Source: Prevotellaceae bacterium UBA1746 (GTDB lineage: Bacteria; Bacteroidota; Bacteroidia; Bacteroidales; Bacteroidaceae). From it: a DNA stretch of 27,888 nucleotides. A program made the position numbers and the translations under genes. Of this stretch, positions 8,616-16,678 are shown piece after piece; the stretch's first letter is position 1, and every line of letters starts with the position of its first letter. The notes below the pieces were generated by a model that was given only the letters and a program-made list of their open reading frames with translations, was not told where the DNA came from and did no database searches. Where the stretch lies: NCBI GenBank assembly GCA_905369775.1, contig CAJPJR010000026.1, positions 1-27,888 of the forward strand, read 5' to 3'.

Positions 8616-8674
8616 GGACAGAAGTCCCCTCGTTTCGGGCGAAAGCTCCCAACTTTTCAGCAAATACCAACACC

Positions 8675-9556
8675 ATGAAAGGAATTGTCCTCGCCGGAGG
8701 CAGCGGCACGCGCCTCTATCCCATCACCAAAGGCGTGAGCAAGCAACTGCTCCCCATTTTCGACAAGCCGATGGTCTACTATCCCATTTCGGTACTGATG
8801 CTCGCCGGCATACGCGACATTCTCATCATCTCCACGCCCCACGATTTGCCCGGTTTTCGCCGTCTGTTGGGCGACGGCTCCGATTTCGGGGTGCAATTCA
8901 CTTACGCCGAGCAACCCTCGCCCGACGGTTTGGCGCAAGCCTTCCTCATCGGCCGCGAATTCATCGGCGATGACAGCGTGTGTCTCGTGCTCGGCGACAA
9001 CATTTTCCACGGGGCCGGCTTCAGCGGTATGCTCCAATCGGCCGTCGCCACGGCAGAACGAGAGGGCAAAGCCACCGTTTTCGGTTACCGCGTCAACGAT
9101 CCCGAACGCTACGGCGTGGCGGCCTTCGACGCTGAGGGCAACTGCACGTCGATCGAAGAGAAACCCGCGCAACCGAAGTCCAACTATGCCGTGGTCGGGC
9201 TCTACTTCTATCCGAACTCCGTGGTCGACATTGCCGCCGGCATCCGCCCCTCAGCACGCGGCGAACTGGAAATCACCACGGTGAACCAAGTCTATCTCGA
9301 ACGCGAGCAACTGAAAGTGCAAACCCTCGGTCGCGGTTTCGCTTGGCTCGACACCGGCACGCACGAGTCGCTCTCCGAAGCCTCCACCTACATCGAAGTG
9401 CTCGAAAAGCGTCAGGGTCTGAAAGTGGCTTGCCTCGAAGACATCGCCTACACGCAAGGTTGGCTCACGGCCGACGACCTGCGCCGCATCGCCGAACCCA
9501 TGCGCAAAAACCAATACGGGCAGTACCTGCTAAAACGGGCTGCCGAACAATCTTGA
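8675..9556 (+). CDS. rmlA: glucose-1-phosphate thymidylyltransferase RmlA
   Basis: This 293-residue enzyme makes dTDP-glucose from glucose-1-phosphate and dTTP, the first step of dTDP-L-rhamnose synthesis. The N-terminus carries the nucleotide-binding signature LAGGSGTRLYPITKGVSKQL, followed by LPIFDKPMVYYP, then LVLGDNIFHG near residue 105 and TGTHESL in the C-terminal half, all typical of RmlA. The length is as expected. It is the second gene of the unit started by the antiterminator. rmlC follows after 104 bases that hold no clear promoter or terminator. Confidence 0.96.
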   Translation: MKGIVLAGGSGTRLYPITKGVSKQLLPIFDKPMVYYPISVLMLAGIRDILIISTPHDLPGFRRLLGDGSDFGVQFTYAEQPSPDGLAQAFLIGREFIGDDSVCLVLGDNIFHGAGFSGMLQSAVATAEREGKATVFGYRVNDPERYGVAAFDAEGNCTSIEEKPAQPKSNYAVVGLYFYPNSVVDIAAGIRPSARGELEITTVNQVYLEREQLKVQTLGRGFAWLDTGTHESLSEASTYIEVLEKRQGLKVACLEDIAYTQGWLTADDLRRIAEPMRKNQYGQYLLKRAAEQS

Positions 9557-9660
9557 AGTAAGGGGAAAACGTCTTCCTCTCTATATAAGTAAGGAGTCGA
9601 CGCCGGGACGCCCACTTTCCCTCCGGCTTTCCCCGACGGTCCAGCTCCTCCACGCCAACA

Positions 9661-10230
9661 ATGAACGTCATTTCCACCTCGCTCGAAGGCGTCGTCATTC
9701 TCGAACCCCGTGTGTTCGAAGATGCGCGCGGCTATTTCTTCGAATCATTTTCCCAACGCGAATTTGACGAAAAAGTTCGTCCCATCCGTTTTGTCCAAGA
9801 CAACGAATCGCGCTCCTCGCGCGGTGTCATGCGCGGTCTCCACTATCAACGCATGCCCCACACGCAGAGCAAACTCGTGCGCTGCACCCAAGGTTGTGTG
9901 GTGGACGTAGCCGTCGACATCCGCCACGGCAGTCCCACTTTCGGACAACATGTGGCCGTCGAACTCTCTGCCGAAAACCACCGCCAGCTCTTCATTCCGC
10001 GCGGCTTCGCCCACGGTTTCGCCGTGCTCAGCGACATCGCCGTGTTCGAATACAAGTGCGACAATTTCTACGCCCCCGCATCGGACGCCGGCATCTCGTT
10101 GCTCGACGAACGCCTCGACATCGACTGGCGCATGCCCGTAGCCGACGCCTTGCTCAGCGAAAAAGATCTTCACCATCCCCTTTTCGACGAAGCCCCTGCC
10201 GATTTCCACATCGACGATCGGCTCTATTGA
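9661..10230 (+). CDS. rmlC: dTDP-4-dehydrorhamnose 3,5-epimerase RmlC
   Basis: This 189-residue cupin-fold enzyme converts dTDP-4-keto-6-deoxyglucose to dTDP-4-keto-rhamnose, the third step of the pathway. It shows RGLHYQ at residues 58-63 with the catalytic histidine H61, the strand FIPRGFAHGFAVLSD, and FEYKCDNFYAP carrying the conserved tyrosine. Its length matches the family. It lies between rmlA and rmlD, with rmlD starting 11 bases downstream, so co-transcription is very likely. Confidence 0.95.
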   Translation: MNVISTSLEGVVILEPRVFEDARGYFFESFSQREFDEKVRPIRFVQDNESRSSRGVMRGLHYQRMPHTQSKLVRCTQGCVVDVAVDIRHGSPTFGQHVAVELSAENHRQLFIPRGFAHGFAVLSDIAVFEYKCDNFYAPASDAGISLLDERLDIDWRMPVADALLSEKDLHHPLFDEAPADFHIDDRLY

Positions 10231-10241
10231 ACCCCATCTCC

Positions 10242-11141
10242 ATGCAAATTCTCGTCACCGGCGCAGGCGGTCAACTCGGCAGCGAAATTCGTCGCCTCTC
10301 TGCCGCCACACCCCACACCTTTCACTTCACTGACGTCGCCGCGCAAACCGATCCGCTCACGTTGCCCCTCGACATCACCGACCGCGAAGCCGTTCTTCAG
10401 TTCGTAAAAACCCACGACATCGACTGCATCGTCAACTGCGCCGCCTACACCAACGTCGATGCCGCCGAAAGCGACCCCGAACGCTGCGACCTCATCAACC
10501 ACCTTGCCGTCGAAAACCTCGCACTCGCCGCTCGCACGGCCGACGCTTGGTTGGTACATATCTCCACCGATTACGTCTTCGGTGCCGAACCCTACAACAC
10601 CCCCTGCCGCGAAGATCAGCAAGGCACGCCCACCGGTGTGTATGGCGCCACGAAACTCCGCGGCGAACAAGCCATTCGCCGTGTCGGTTGCAAGCACCTC
10701 ATCTTCCGCACCGCTTGGCTTTACAGTCCCTACGGCAAGAACTTCGCCAAAACCATGCTCCACCTCACCGGCAGCCGCCCCGAGGTGAAAGTGGTCATCG
10801 ACCAGTGTGGCACCCCCACCTCCGCCGCCGATCTGGCCGGCGCCCTCCTCACGATTCTTTCCCGACCGCTGACGGCCGACCACATCGGCACCTACCACTA
10901 TTCAGATGAAGGCGTTTGCTCGTGGTATGACTTCGCCGTAGCCGTGGCTCGCGAAGCCGGTCACACCGACTGCCGCATTCTGCCCTGCCGTTCCTCCGAA
11001 TATCCCAGCCCCGTGCAACGTCCGGCCTACAGCGTGCTCGACAAGACGAAGGTGAAGACCACCTTCGGCCTCGAAATCCCCTATTGGCTCGACAGTCTGC
11101 GCACCTGCATTGCCCGTCTTCGCGACAGCGAAACGGTCTAA
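10242..11141 (+). CDS. rmlD: dTDP-4-dehydrorhamnose reductase RmlD
   Basis: This 299-residue short-chain dehydrogenase/reductase performs the last step, NAD(P)H-dependent reduction to dTDP-L-rhamnose. It begins MQILVTGAGGQLGSEI with the dinucleotide-binding GxxGxxG pattern, and has CAAYTNVDAAE, ISTDYVF and the catalytic YGATK. The open frame extends upstream to 9894 but overlaps rmlC; ATG 10242 starts the Rossmann fold. rmlB follows after 30 bases. Confidence 0.95.
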   Translation: MQILVTGAGGQLGSEIRRLSAATPHTFHFTDVAAQTDPLTLPLDITDREAVLQFVKTHDIDCIVNCAAYTNVDAAESDPERCDLINHLAVENLALAARTADAWLVHISTDYVFGAEPYNTPCREDQQGTPTGVYGATKLRGEQAIRRVGCKHLIFRTAWLYSPYGKNFAKTMLHLTGSRPEVKVVIDQCGTPTSAADLAGALLTILSRPLTADHIGTYHYSDEGVCSWYDFAVAVAREAGHTDCRILPCRSSEYPSPVQRPAYSVLDKTKVKTTFGLEIPYWLDSLRTCIARLRDSETV

Positions 11142-11171
11142 CCCTTGCTTTCAGCCCCAACACCCCACGCT

Positions 11172-12263
11172 ATGCACACCATCGTCATCACCGGCGGCGC
11201 CGGTTTCATCGGCAACCACGTCGTACGCCGTTTTGTTCGCGAATATCCCGACTACCACATCATCTGCCTCGACGTGCTCACCTACGCCGGCAACTTGGCC
11301 AATCTCGCCGACGTGGAAAACGCGCCGAACTATGAGTTCGCCCGTCTCGACATCTGCGACTACGCCGCCGTGCGTCGTCTGTTCGAAGAGAAACACGTCG
11401 ACGGCATCATCCACCTCGCCGCCGAAAGTCACGTCGATCGTTCCATCAAAGATCCGATGGCGTTCGCCCGCACCAATGTGATGGGCACCCTCAGCCTGTT
11501 GCAGGCGGCACGCGACTATTGGGAGTCGCTTCCCGAACGCTATGAGGGCAAGCGCTTCTACCACATCTCCACCGACGAAGTGTATGGCGCTCTCGACATC
11601 ACACGCCCCGGCGACACCGCCCCCTACGGCGACGATTTCTTCGTCGAAACCACTCCCTATCGCCCTCATTCTCCCTACTCGGCCTCGAAAGCCTCGAGCG
11701 ACCACTTCGTCCGCGCCTACCACGACACCTACGGCATGCCGACGCTCATCAGCAACTGTTCGAACAATTACGGCCCCAACCAGTTCCCCGAGAAGCTCAT
11801 CCCGCTGCTCATCAACAACATCCGCCACCGCCGCCCCCTCCCCGTCTATGGCAAAGGCGAAAACGTACGCGACTGGCTCTATGTGGTGGACCACGCTCGC
11901 GCCATCGACCTCATCTATCACAAAGGAGCCATCGCCGACACCTATAATATAGGCGGATTCAACGAATGGCGCAACATTGACATCGTTCGCCTCGTGGTGC
12001 GCACCGTCGATCGCCTGCTCGGCCGCCCCGAAGACGCCGATCTCGACCTCATCACCTTCGTCACCGACCGCGCCGGCCACGACTTGCGCTACGCCATCGA
12101 CTCGACCAAACTCAAAAACGAACTGGGTTGGGAACCCTCCCTCCAGTTCGAACAGGGCATCGAAGAGACCGTCCGTTGGTATCTCGACAATCAGGAATGG
12201 ATGGATCGCATCACTTCGGGCGACTACCTCCGCTACTACGAAGACATGTACGCCCACCGCTGA
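11172..12263 (+). CDS. rmlB: dTDP-glucose 4,6-dehydratase RmlB
   Basis: This 363-residue extended SDR enzyme makes dTDP-4-keto-6-deoxyglucose, the second step of rhamnose synthesis. It has GGAGFIGNHV near residue 8, HLAAESHVDRSI, ISTDEVYG, YSASKASSDHFV (catalytic Tyr-x-x-x-Lys) and NCSNNYGPNQFPEKLIP, all diagnostic. An open frame starts at a TTG at 11145, but ATG 11172 fits the fold. It is the last gene of the unit, and a terminator follows at 12375. With it, all four rml genes are present; no glycosyltransferase or polymerase gene follows, so the rhamnose is used by genes outside this window. Confidence 0.95.
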   Translation: MHTIVITGGAGFIGNHVVRRFVREYPDYHIICLDVLTYAGNLANLADVENAPNYEFARLDICDYAAVRRLFEEKHVDGIIHLAAESHVDRSIKDPMAFARTNVMGTLSLLQAARDYWESLPERYEGKRFYHISTDEVYGALDITRPGDTAPYGDDFFVETTPYRPHSPYSASKASSDHFVRAYHDTYGMPTLISNCSNNYGPNQFPEKLIPLLINNIRHRRPLPVYGKGENVRDWLYVVDHARAIDLIYHKGAIADTYNIGGFNEWRNIDIVRLVVRTVDRLLGRPEDADLDLITFVTDRAGHDLRYAIDSTKLKNELGWEPSLQFEQGIEETVRWYLDNQEWMDRITSGDYLRYYEDMYAHR

Positions 12264-12374
12264 GTTTTCGCGCGCCGGCGCCCCCACTCCGCCGGTCAAA
12301 ACGCCGCCCCGCAGCAAACGACGCTCGCACCGCCTGCACCAGGCCGCGGCAACACCGGCGAAATTCCCCAATGC

Positions 12375-12416
12375 AAGGAGGAATGTCAAGTTAACATGGC
12401 ATTCCTCCTTTCTTTT
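12375..12416 (+). terminator. intrinsic terminator after rmlB
   Basis: AAGGAGGAATG (12375-12385) pairs perfectly with CATTCCTCCTT (12400-12410), with a few more weak pairs inside the loop, and is followed by a T-rich tail TTTCTTTTATTT to 12420. The tail runs into the -33 box of the next promoter. Confidence 0.88.
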
Positions 12417-12417
12417 A

Positions 12418-12449
12418 TTTGGTCGTACGCAGAATTTGCACTATATTTG
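12418..12449 (+). promoter_or_regulatory. promoter of the fucosidase operon
   Basis: TTTG (12418-12421), a 20-base spacer and TATATTTG (12442-12449) give a full match to the Bacteroidetes promoter. The ATG follows 31 bases later at 12481. The -33 box overlaps the T-tail of the preceding terminator. Confidence 0.82.
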
Positions 12450-12480
12450 CGCACACGAACAAACAAAATAAAGCCATTCC

Positions 12481-13977
12481 ATGAAGCTCTTTACGCAATT
12501 CGCTTTGCTCTGCTGCCTCGGTCTCCCGCTTTCGGCCCACGCCCAAAGCGAGTTCCACCTGCAACAGCAGACCCTCGCCAACCCGGACAACGAACCGGCC
12601 CCCGTGCATCCCGTCCCCTCGCCCCGCCAACTCAAATGGCAGGAAACGGAATTCTACGCCTTCTTCCACTACGGCATGAACACCTACACCGGTTTGGAAT
12701 GGGGTAACGGCGACGAAAACGAAAACCATTTCGCCCCCACCCGTGTGCCCAACCCCGAACAGTGGCTCCAGGCCGCCAAAGACGCCGGCATGCGCGGCGG
12801 CATCGCCGTCATCAAGCACCACGACGGCTTCTGCCTCTGGCCCACCGCCACCACCACGCACAACGCCACCTCCTCCTCCAACCCCAACGCCAAGCAGACC
12901 AACATCCCCCGAGACTTCGCCGAAGCTGCGCGCAAGCTCAACATGAAATATGGCTTCTACATCTCGCCGTGGGATCGCAACTCCGCCCTCTACGGCACCG
13001 ATCGCTATGTAAAAGAGGTCTTCCTTCGCCAATGTCTCGAAGCCGCCCAATACGGCAACGACCAATTCGAAATGTGGTTTGACGGCGCCAACGGTGGCAA
13101 CGGTTACTATGGCGGTCAGAACAAGACCATCAACGTGGGCGACGCCGATGTCTACTACGACGTGCCCAACCTCCGCGACTCCGTCCACAAGATCCTCCCC
13201 GATTGTGTGATGTGGGGCGTCGGCGGCGAAGCCCGCTGGATCGGCAACGAACAAGGCTGGGCCGGTGAAACCAACTGGTGCATGGGCAACGGCACAAGCG
13301 GTAACATCGACGGCTGGTATTGGCACCCCGGCGAGAGCGACGCCAAAGCCACCAACAAAGGTTGGTTCTGGCACAGCGGCGAAGCCCCCTCTTCGCCCGA
13401 ACGCCTGTTCCAAATGTACCTCGAAACCGTTGGTCGCAACGCCACCCTCATCCTCAACCTCCCGCCCGATCAGTCCGGCGCCCTGCCCACCGCCACCGTC
13501 AAAGCCATGACGCAACTCGGCGACCTCCTCAAGCAGCGCTTCGGCACCGACCTGGCCAAGACCGCCACAGTCGTAGCCAGCGAAACCCGCGCCGCAGGCG
13601 CCGGCCGCAACTACGACGTGCGCAACCTCTTCGACGGCAACACCACCACCTACTGGGCCACGAACGACGGCACCAAGCAGGCCACCCTCACCTTCACGTG
13701 GGACAGCCCGCAAACCCTCCGTTACGTCGACCTCATGGAACTCGTCGCCAAGGGACAGCGCGTCAAGAAGTTCAAGCTCGAAGTCACCGAAGACGGCACC
13801 ACGTGGAAACCCACCGGCGGCAACATCGCCACCACCACCATCGGCTACAAGCGCATCATCCCCCTCAACGGCAACACCGAACACAGCTACGACCAAGGCA
13901 CCCGCGCCGTCGGTTTGCGCATCACCATCGAAGATGCCAAAGCCTGCCCTCTGCTCAAGAGCGTAGCCATTTACTAA
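12481..13977 (+). CDS. secreted alpha-L-fucosidase, glycoside hydrolase family 29, with C-terminal carbohydrate-binding domain
   Basis: This 498-residue protein has a signal peptide (cleavage after AHA, residue 21). The GH29 catalytic domain starts near KWQETEFYAFFHYGMNTYTG (residues 52-71), continues with IAVIKHHDGFCLWPT, and has the nucleophile in FEMWFDGANGG, D201. NATLILNLPPD closes the barrel near residue 320. Residues about 375-498 form a discoidin-like (F5/8 type C, CBM32-like) domain with FDGNTTTYWAT. The layout resembles GH29 enzymes acting on alpha-1,3/1,4-fucosides of host or dietary glycans, but linkage cannot be read with certainty. It is expected in the periplasm or on the cell surface. 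It shares a promoter with the next gene (gap 23 bases) and lies upstream of susC/susD. Confidence 0.92.
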   Translation: MKLFTQFALLCCLGLPLSAHAQSEFHLQQQTLANPDNEPAPVHPVPSPRQLKWQETEFYAFFHYGMNTYTGLEWGNGDENENHFAPTRVPNPEQWLQAAKDAGMRGGIAVIKHHDGFCLWPTATTTHNATSSSNPNAKQTNIPRDFAEAARKLNMKYGFYISPWDRNSALYGTDRYVKEVFLRQCLEAAQYGNDQFEMWFDGANGGNGYYGGQNKTINVGDADVYYDVPNLRDSVHKILPDCVMWGVGGEARWIGNEQGWAGETNWCMGNGTSGNIDGWYWHPGESDAKATNKGWFWHSGEAPSSPERLFQMYLETVGRNATLILNLPPDQSGALPTATVKAMTQLGDLLKQRFGTDLAKTATVVASETRAAGAGRNYDVRNLFDGNTTTYWATNDGTKQATLTFTWDSPQTLRYVDLMELVAKGQRVKKFKLEVTEDGTTWKPTGGNIATTTIGYKRIIPLNGNTEHSYDQGTRAVGLRITIEDAKACPLLKSVAIY

Positions 13978-14000
13978 TCCCAGCGTAAAGCCCATCCACA

Positions 14001-16112
14001 ATGAAACTTCAACATCTCCTCCCCGTGGCTGCACTGGCTTTGCCGCTTGCCGCCTCCGCCCAAACCGTCACCCTTCCCACCCTCGATTTCGAAAGCACTG
14101 CCTGGCAATCCCTCGGTGTATTCGACACCTGGGAAGCCTCGCCCTTCCGCACCGGCGCCCTCACCGGCAACTGTGCCCTCCTGAGCAATCCCACCACCGG
14201 CGAACTCAATCCCATCGACGGCACCCCCGTCAATCCCTCGGCCAAAGTGCTCGCAGTGCAGCGTTCGCGCTACGGTTCCAACACCTTCGGCGCCCGCATC
14301 ACGCTCAACCAGCCCTTTGACCTCACCCCCACGCCCAAATACGTCCATGCCTGGATCCACACGCCCAAAGCCGGCCGCGCCATGATCATCGGCCTCGGCA
14401 AGCGCAAAGACCGCCCCGGCCAAAGTGACGAAGTGGTGCAGTTCGCCCAAATCACCGGCAGCTCCCTCGAAGCCGATCGCTGGCAAGAAATCGTACTCCC
14501 CGCCGCCGGCAATGAAGGCGTGCAAATCCACAGCCTTGTCATCGTGCCCCACTGCGAAAGCCCGCACGATCTCACCGAAGACTTCGCCGCCTACATCGAC
14601 AATGTCAGCGTGAACGACAGCCCCGCACCGTCGCTCATCACCGGCTACTACCCCATCTCCGTCGACAAGAAGCAAGCCTACACGCGCACCGACCGTCACC
14701 TCGACATCGTCCGACTCAGCGTCGACGGCAAACAGCAAGTCTACAACGTCCCCACGCCGCGCACCGTCTACACCGACGCCGGCAACGCCGAGTTCTTCGC
14801 CAAGGCCGGCGACGTCGTCACCCCCTCCGTCACCTACAACGGCACGTGGATGCACAGCTACGTCTACCTCGACAAGAACCAAGACGGCAAATTCGATCCC
14901 GACACCGAACTGGTCAGCTACTCCTACTATAAAGGCAAAAACAGCGAAGGCCAAACCGTGAGCAACGGCAACACCATCGCGCCGCGCCCCTTCACCGTTC
15001 CCGCCGACCTCGCCCCCGGCATCTACCGCCTGCGCTACAAGATCGACTGGGACAACAACGATCCCCTCGGATCCGCCGACGTGCTCAAGCACGGCGGTGC
15101 CTTCGTCGACATCCGTCTCAACGTACATGGTGAGCACGCCGTTGTCACGCAGCACAACCTCAACGGCGAAATCATCACCACCGACGGTCAGAAGCTCGAA
15201 AGCTTCAAAGCCCCCTTCGGCCAACCCTTCACCATCAAGATGAACCCCGCCGACGGCTTTGAATACGCCGGTGTCATCGTCAAGCACGGCTACCACCTCA
15301 CCGCCGACAGCCTCTCGAAAGACAACGTGCAGTGGCAAACCATTCGCGTTCCGCGCAGCATCTTCAACGCCGACAACACCTTCACCCTCCCCGCCGAATG
15401 GATGGACGGCAATGTCGACCTCGAAGGCCTCTTCATCGAGACCGGCACCTACAAGCCCGAAGCCGCGCCCCAATGGTATTCGCGTTTCACCCCCGCCACC
15501 CTCGTCAACGGCAAGTTCGCCCACGATTCGCAGTGGTACTCCATGCAGATCGGCCAAGAAGGCTACGTGCTCAAAGCCAACAACACGAAGCAAACGCTCG
15601 AACTCACCGACACCGAAGTGAATCCCGAAGACGGCAAACAACTCTGGTGCTTCGTGGGCAACAACGCCGAGGGCTTTCGCATCTACAACCTCGCAGCCGG
15701 CACAGGCTACGTCCTCGCTGCTCCCACCAACATGGGCAACGACAAAGGCGGTAGCTCCTTTCCCACCCTGCAACCCGTCGGCTCCATTCCCCAAGGCTAT
15801 TCGTCCGTTTGGCGCTTCGCCGACTCCAAAGACCTGGGCAAAAGCGGTCCCGCCTACGCCTACATGTACGAAGACAAATACGAAGCCAACAAGGTGAACA
15901 ACCGCAACAGCAAACTCGCCTTCTGGAACGGCGGTGCCGACAAAGGTTCGACCCTCACCATCCTCCCCGTCACCTCCAACCTCACCACGAGCGTGGCCGG
16001 TGTCAGCGCCCAAACCGCAAGCAGCACCGCCACCTACGACCTCGCCGGTCGCCGTGTCGGCCACAGCACCCGCGGTGTCCTCGTGCAGCAAGGCAAAGTC
16101 GTCCTTCGCTGA
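14001..16112 (+). CDS. large secreted protein of unknown function with T9SS-like C-terminal tail
   Basis: This 703-residue protein has a clear signal peptide (MKLQHLLPVAALALPLAASA). I do not recognise an enzyme. Residues about 25-210 look like a beta-sandwich (LDFESTAWQSLGVFDTWE, ending DFAAYIDNVSVND). Near residue 290 is a DKNQDGKFDPD stretch that resembles a calcium-binding or GEVED-like module. A region around 505-600 (WYSMQIGQEGYVLKANN) may be a beta-trefoil-like sugar-binding part. The last 25 residues, YDLAGRRVGHSTRGV ending GKVVLR, resemble the short type A sorting tails of Bacteroidetes type IX secretion cargo. No T9SS component is in the window. Its place 23 bases after the fucosidase suggests a role in handling the same glycan, perhaps binding. 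Confidence 0.85.
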   Translation: MKLQHLLPVAALALPLAASAQTVTLPTLDFESTAWQSLGVFDTWEASPFRTGALTGNCALLSNPTTGELNPIDGTPVNPSAKVLAVQRSRYGSNTFGARITLNQPFDLTPTPKYVHAWIHTPKAGRAMIIGLGKRKDRPGQSDEVVQFAQITGSSLEADRWQEIVLPAAGNEGVQIHSLVIVPHCESPHDLTEDFAAYIDNVSVNDSPAPSLITGYYPISVDKKQAYTRTDRHLDIVRLSVDGKQQVYNVPTPRTVYTDAGNAEFFAKAGDVVTPSVTYNGTWMHSYVYLDKNQDGKFDPDTELVSYSYYKGKNSEGQTVSNGNTIAPRPFTVPADLAPGIYRLRYKIDWDNNDPLGSADVLKHGGAFVDIRLNVHGEHAVVTQHNLNGEIITTDGQKLESFKAPFGQPFTIKMNPADGFEYAGVIVKHGYHLTADSLSKDNVQWQTIRVPRSIFNADNTFTLPAEWMDGNVDLEGLFIETGTYKPEAAPQWYSRFTPATLVNGKFAHDSQWYSMQIGQEGYVLKANNTKQTLELTDTEVNPEDGKQLWCFVGNNAEGFRIYNLAAGTGYVLAAPTNMGNDKGGSSFPTLQPVGSIPQGYSSVWRFADSKDLGKSGPAYAYMYEDKYEANKVNNRNSKLAFWNGGADKGSTLTILPVTSNLTTSVAGVSAQTASSTATYDLAGRRVGHSTRGVLVQQGKVVLR

Positions 16113-16151
16113 TTCGAACTTTCGCGGCGCACCCGCGCCCACTCATAGCCC

Positions 16152-16188
16152 AAGCGGGCAGCCACTTCGCTGTGGCTGCCCGCTTTTT
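16152..16188 (+). terminator. intrinsic terminator after the fucosidase operon
   Basis: AAGCGGGCAGCCAC (16152-16165) pairs perfectly with GTGGCTGCCCGCTT (16172-16185) around a TTCGCT loop, followed by T-run to 16188. It separates the fucosidase unit from the susCD unit. Confidence 0.94.
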
Positions 16189-16544
16189 GCACCCTCACAC
16201 CCCATTTCGTCACCTCCACCGCGCAGAACACTGAAAAATAATCGTCCCATCGACGAAAAATAAGCATATTTCATCGCATAACAACATTATATTCACCCGC
16301 ACACCCACCTTTCGGCGAAAAATCTTCCCCCATTTAGTTCACACACGCCAAAAATCTCATAAAACCACCCGCCATCGCACACAATTCCACTTTTAAGCGC
16401 ACAAACCGCGCAAACGTAAAGCAAAAGAACACCACCTGCGCACAAAGCCAATTACAGTAGGGCAGAATTGCTAAGTTAGAACTTACATTTCGTACGCTAA
16501 TAAGTTAAAACACCGCGCACGGAGTTCATTTTTCGACGCGTTCC
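16189..16544. other. AT-rich leader region upstream of the susC promoter
   Basis: No gene is seen in this part of the gap between the terminator and the susC promoter. It is much richer in A and T than the flanking genes. It holds a perfect inverted repeat, TAAGTT-AG-AACTTA at 16472-16485, and TAAGTTA again at 16501-16507, 29 bases after the first TAAGTTA. These lie about 40-75 bases upstream of the -33 box and could bind a regulator; none is encoded in the window. Confidence 0.4.
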
Positions 16545-16575
16545 TTTGTCAAAAGTGTGTAGAATCCTATATTTG
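16545..16575 (+). promoter_or_regulatory. promoter of the susC/susD operon
   Basis: TTTG (16545-16548), a 19-base spacer and TATATTTG (16568-16575) fully match the Bacteroidetes pattern. The start site would be near 16581, giving a leader of about 98 bases before the susC ATG, long enough for post-transcriptional control. Confidence 0.82.
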
Positions 16576-16678
16576 CAAATACATACAGCGGCAAAAACCG
16601 GCGACGGCATTTCAATCGTCCGCAAAGGCGTTTTCCGCGCTCGAACATCGAACAGCAATCCAAACGATATTTACAAGT

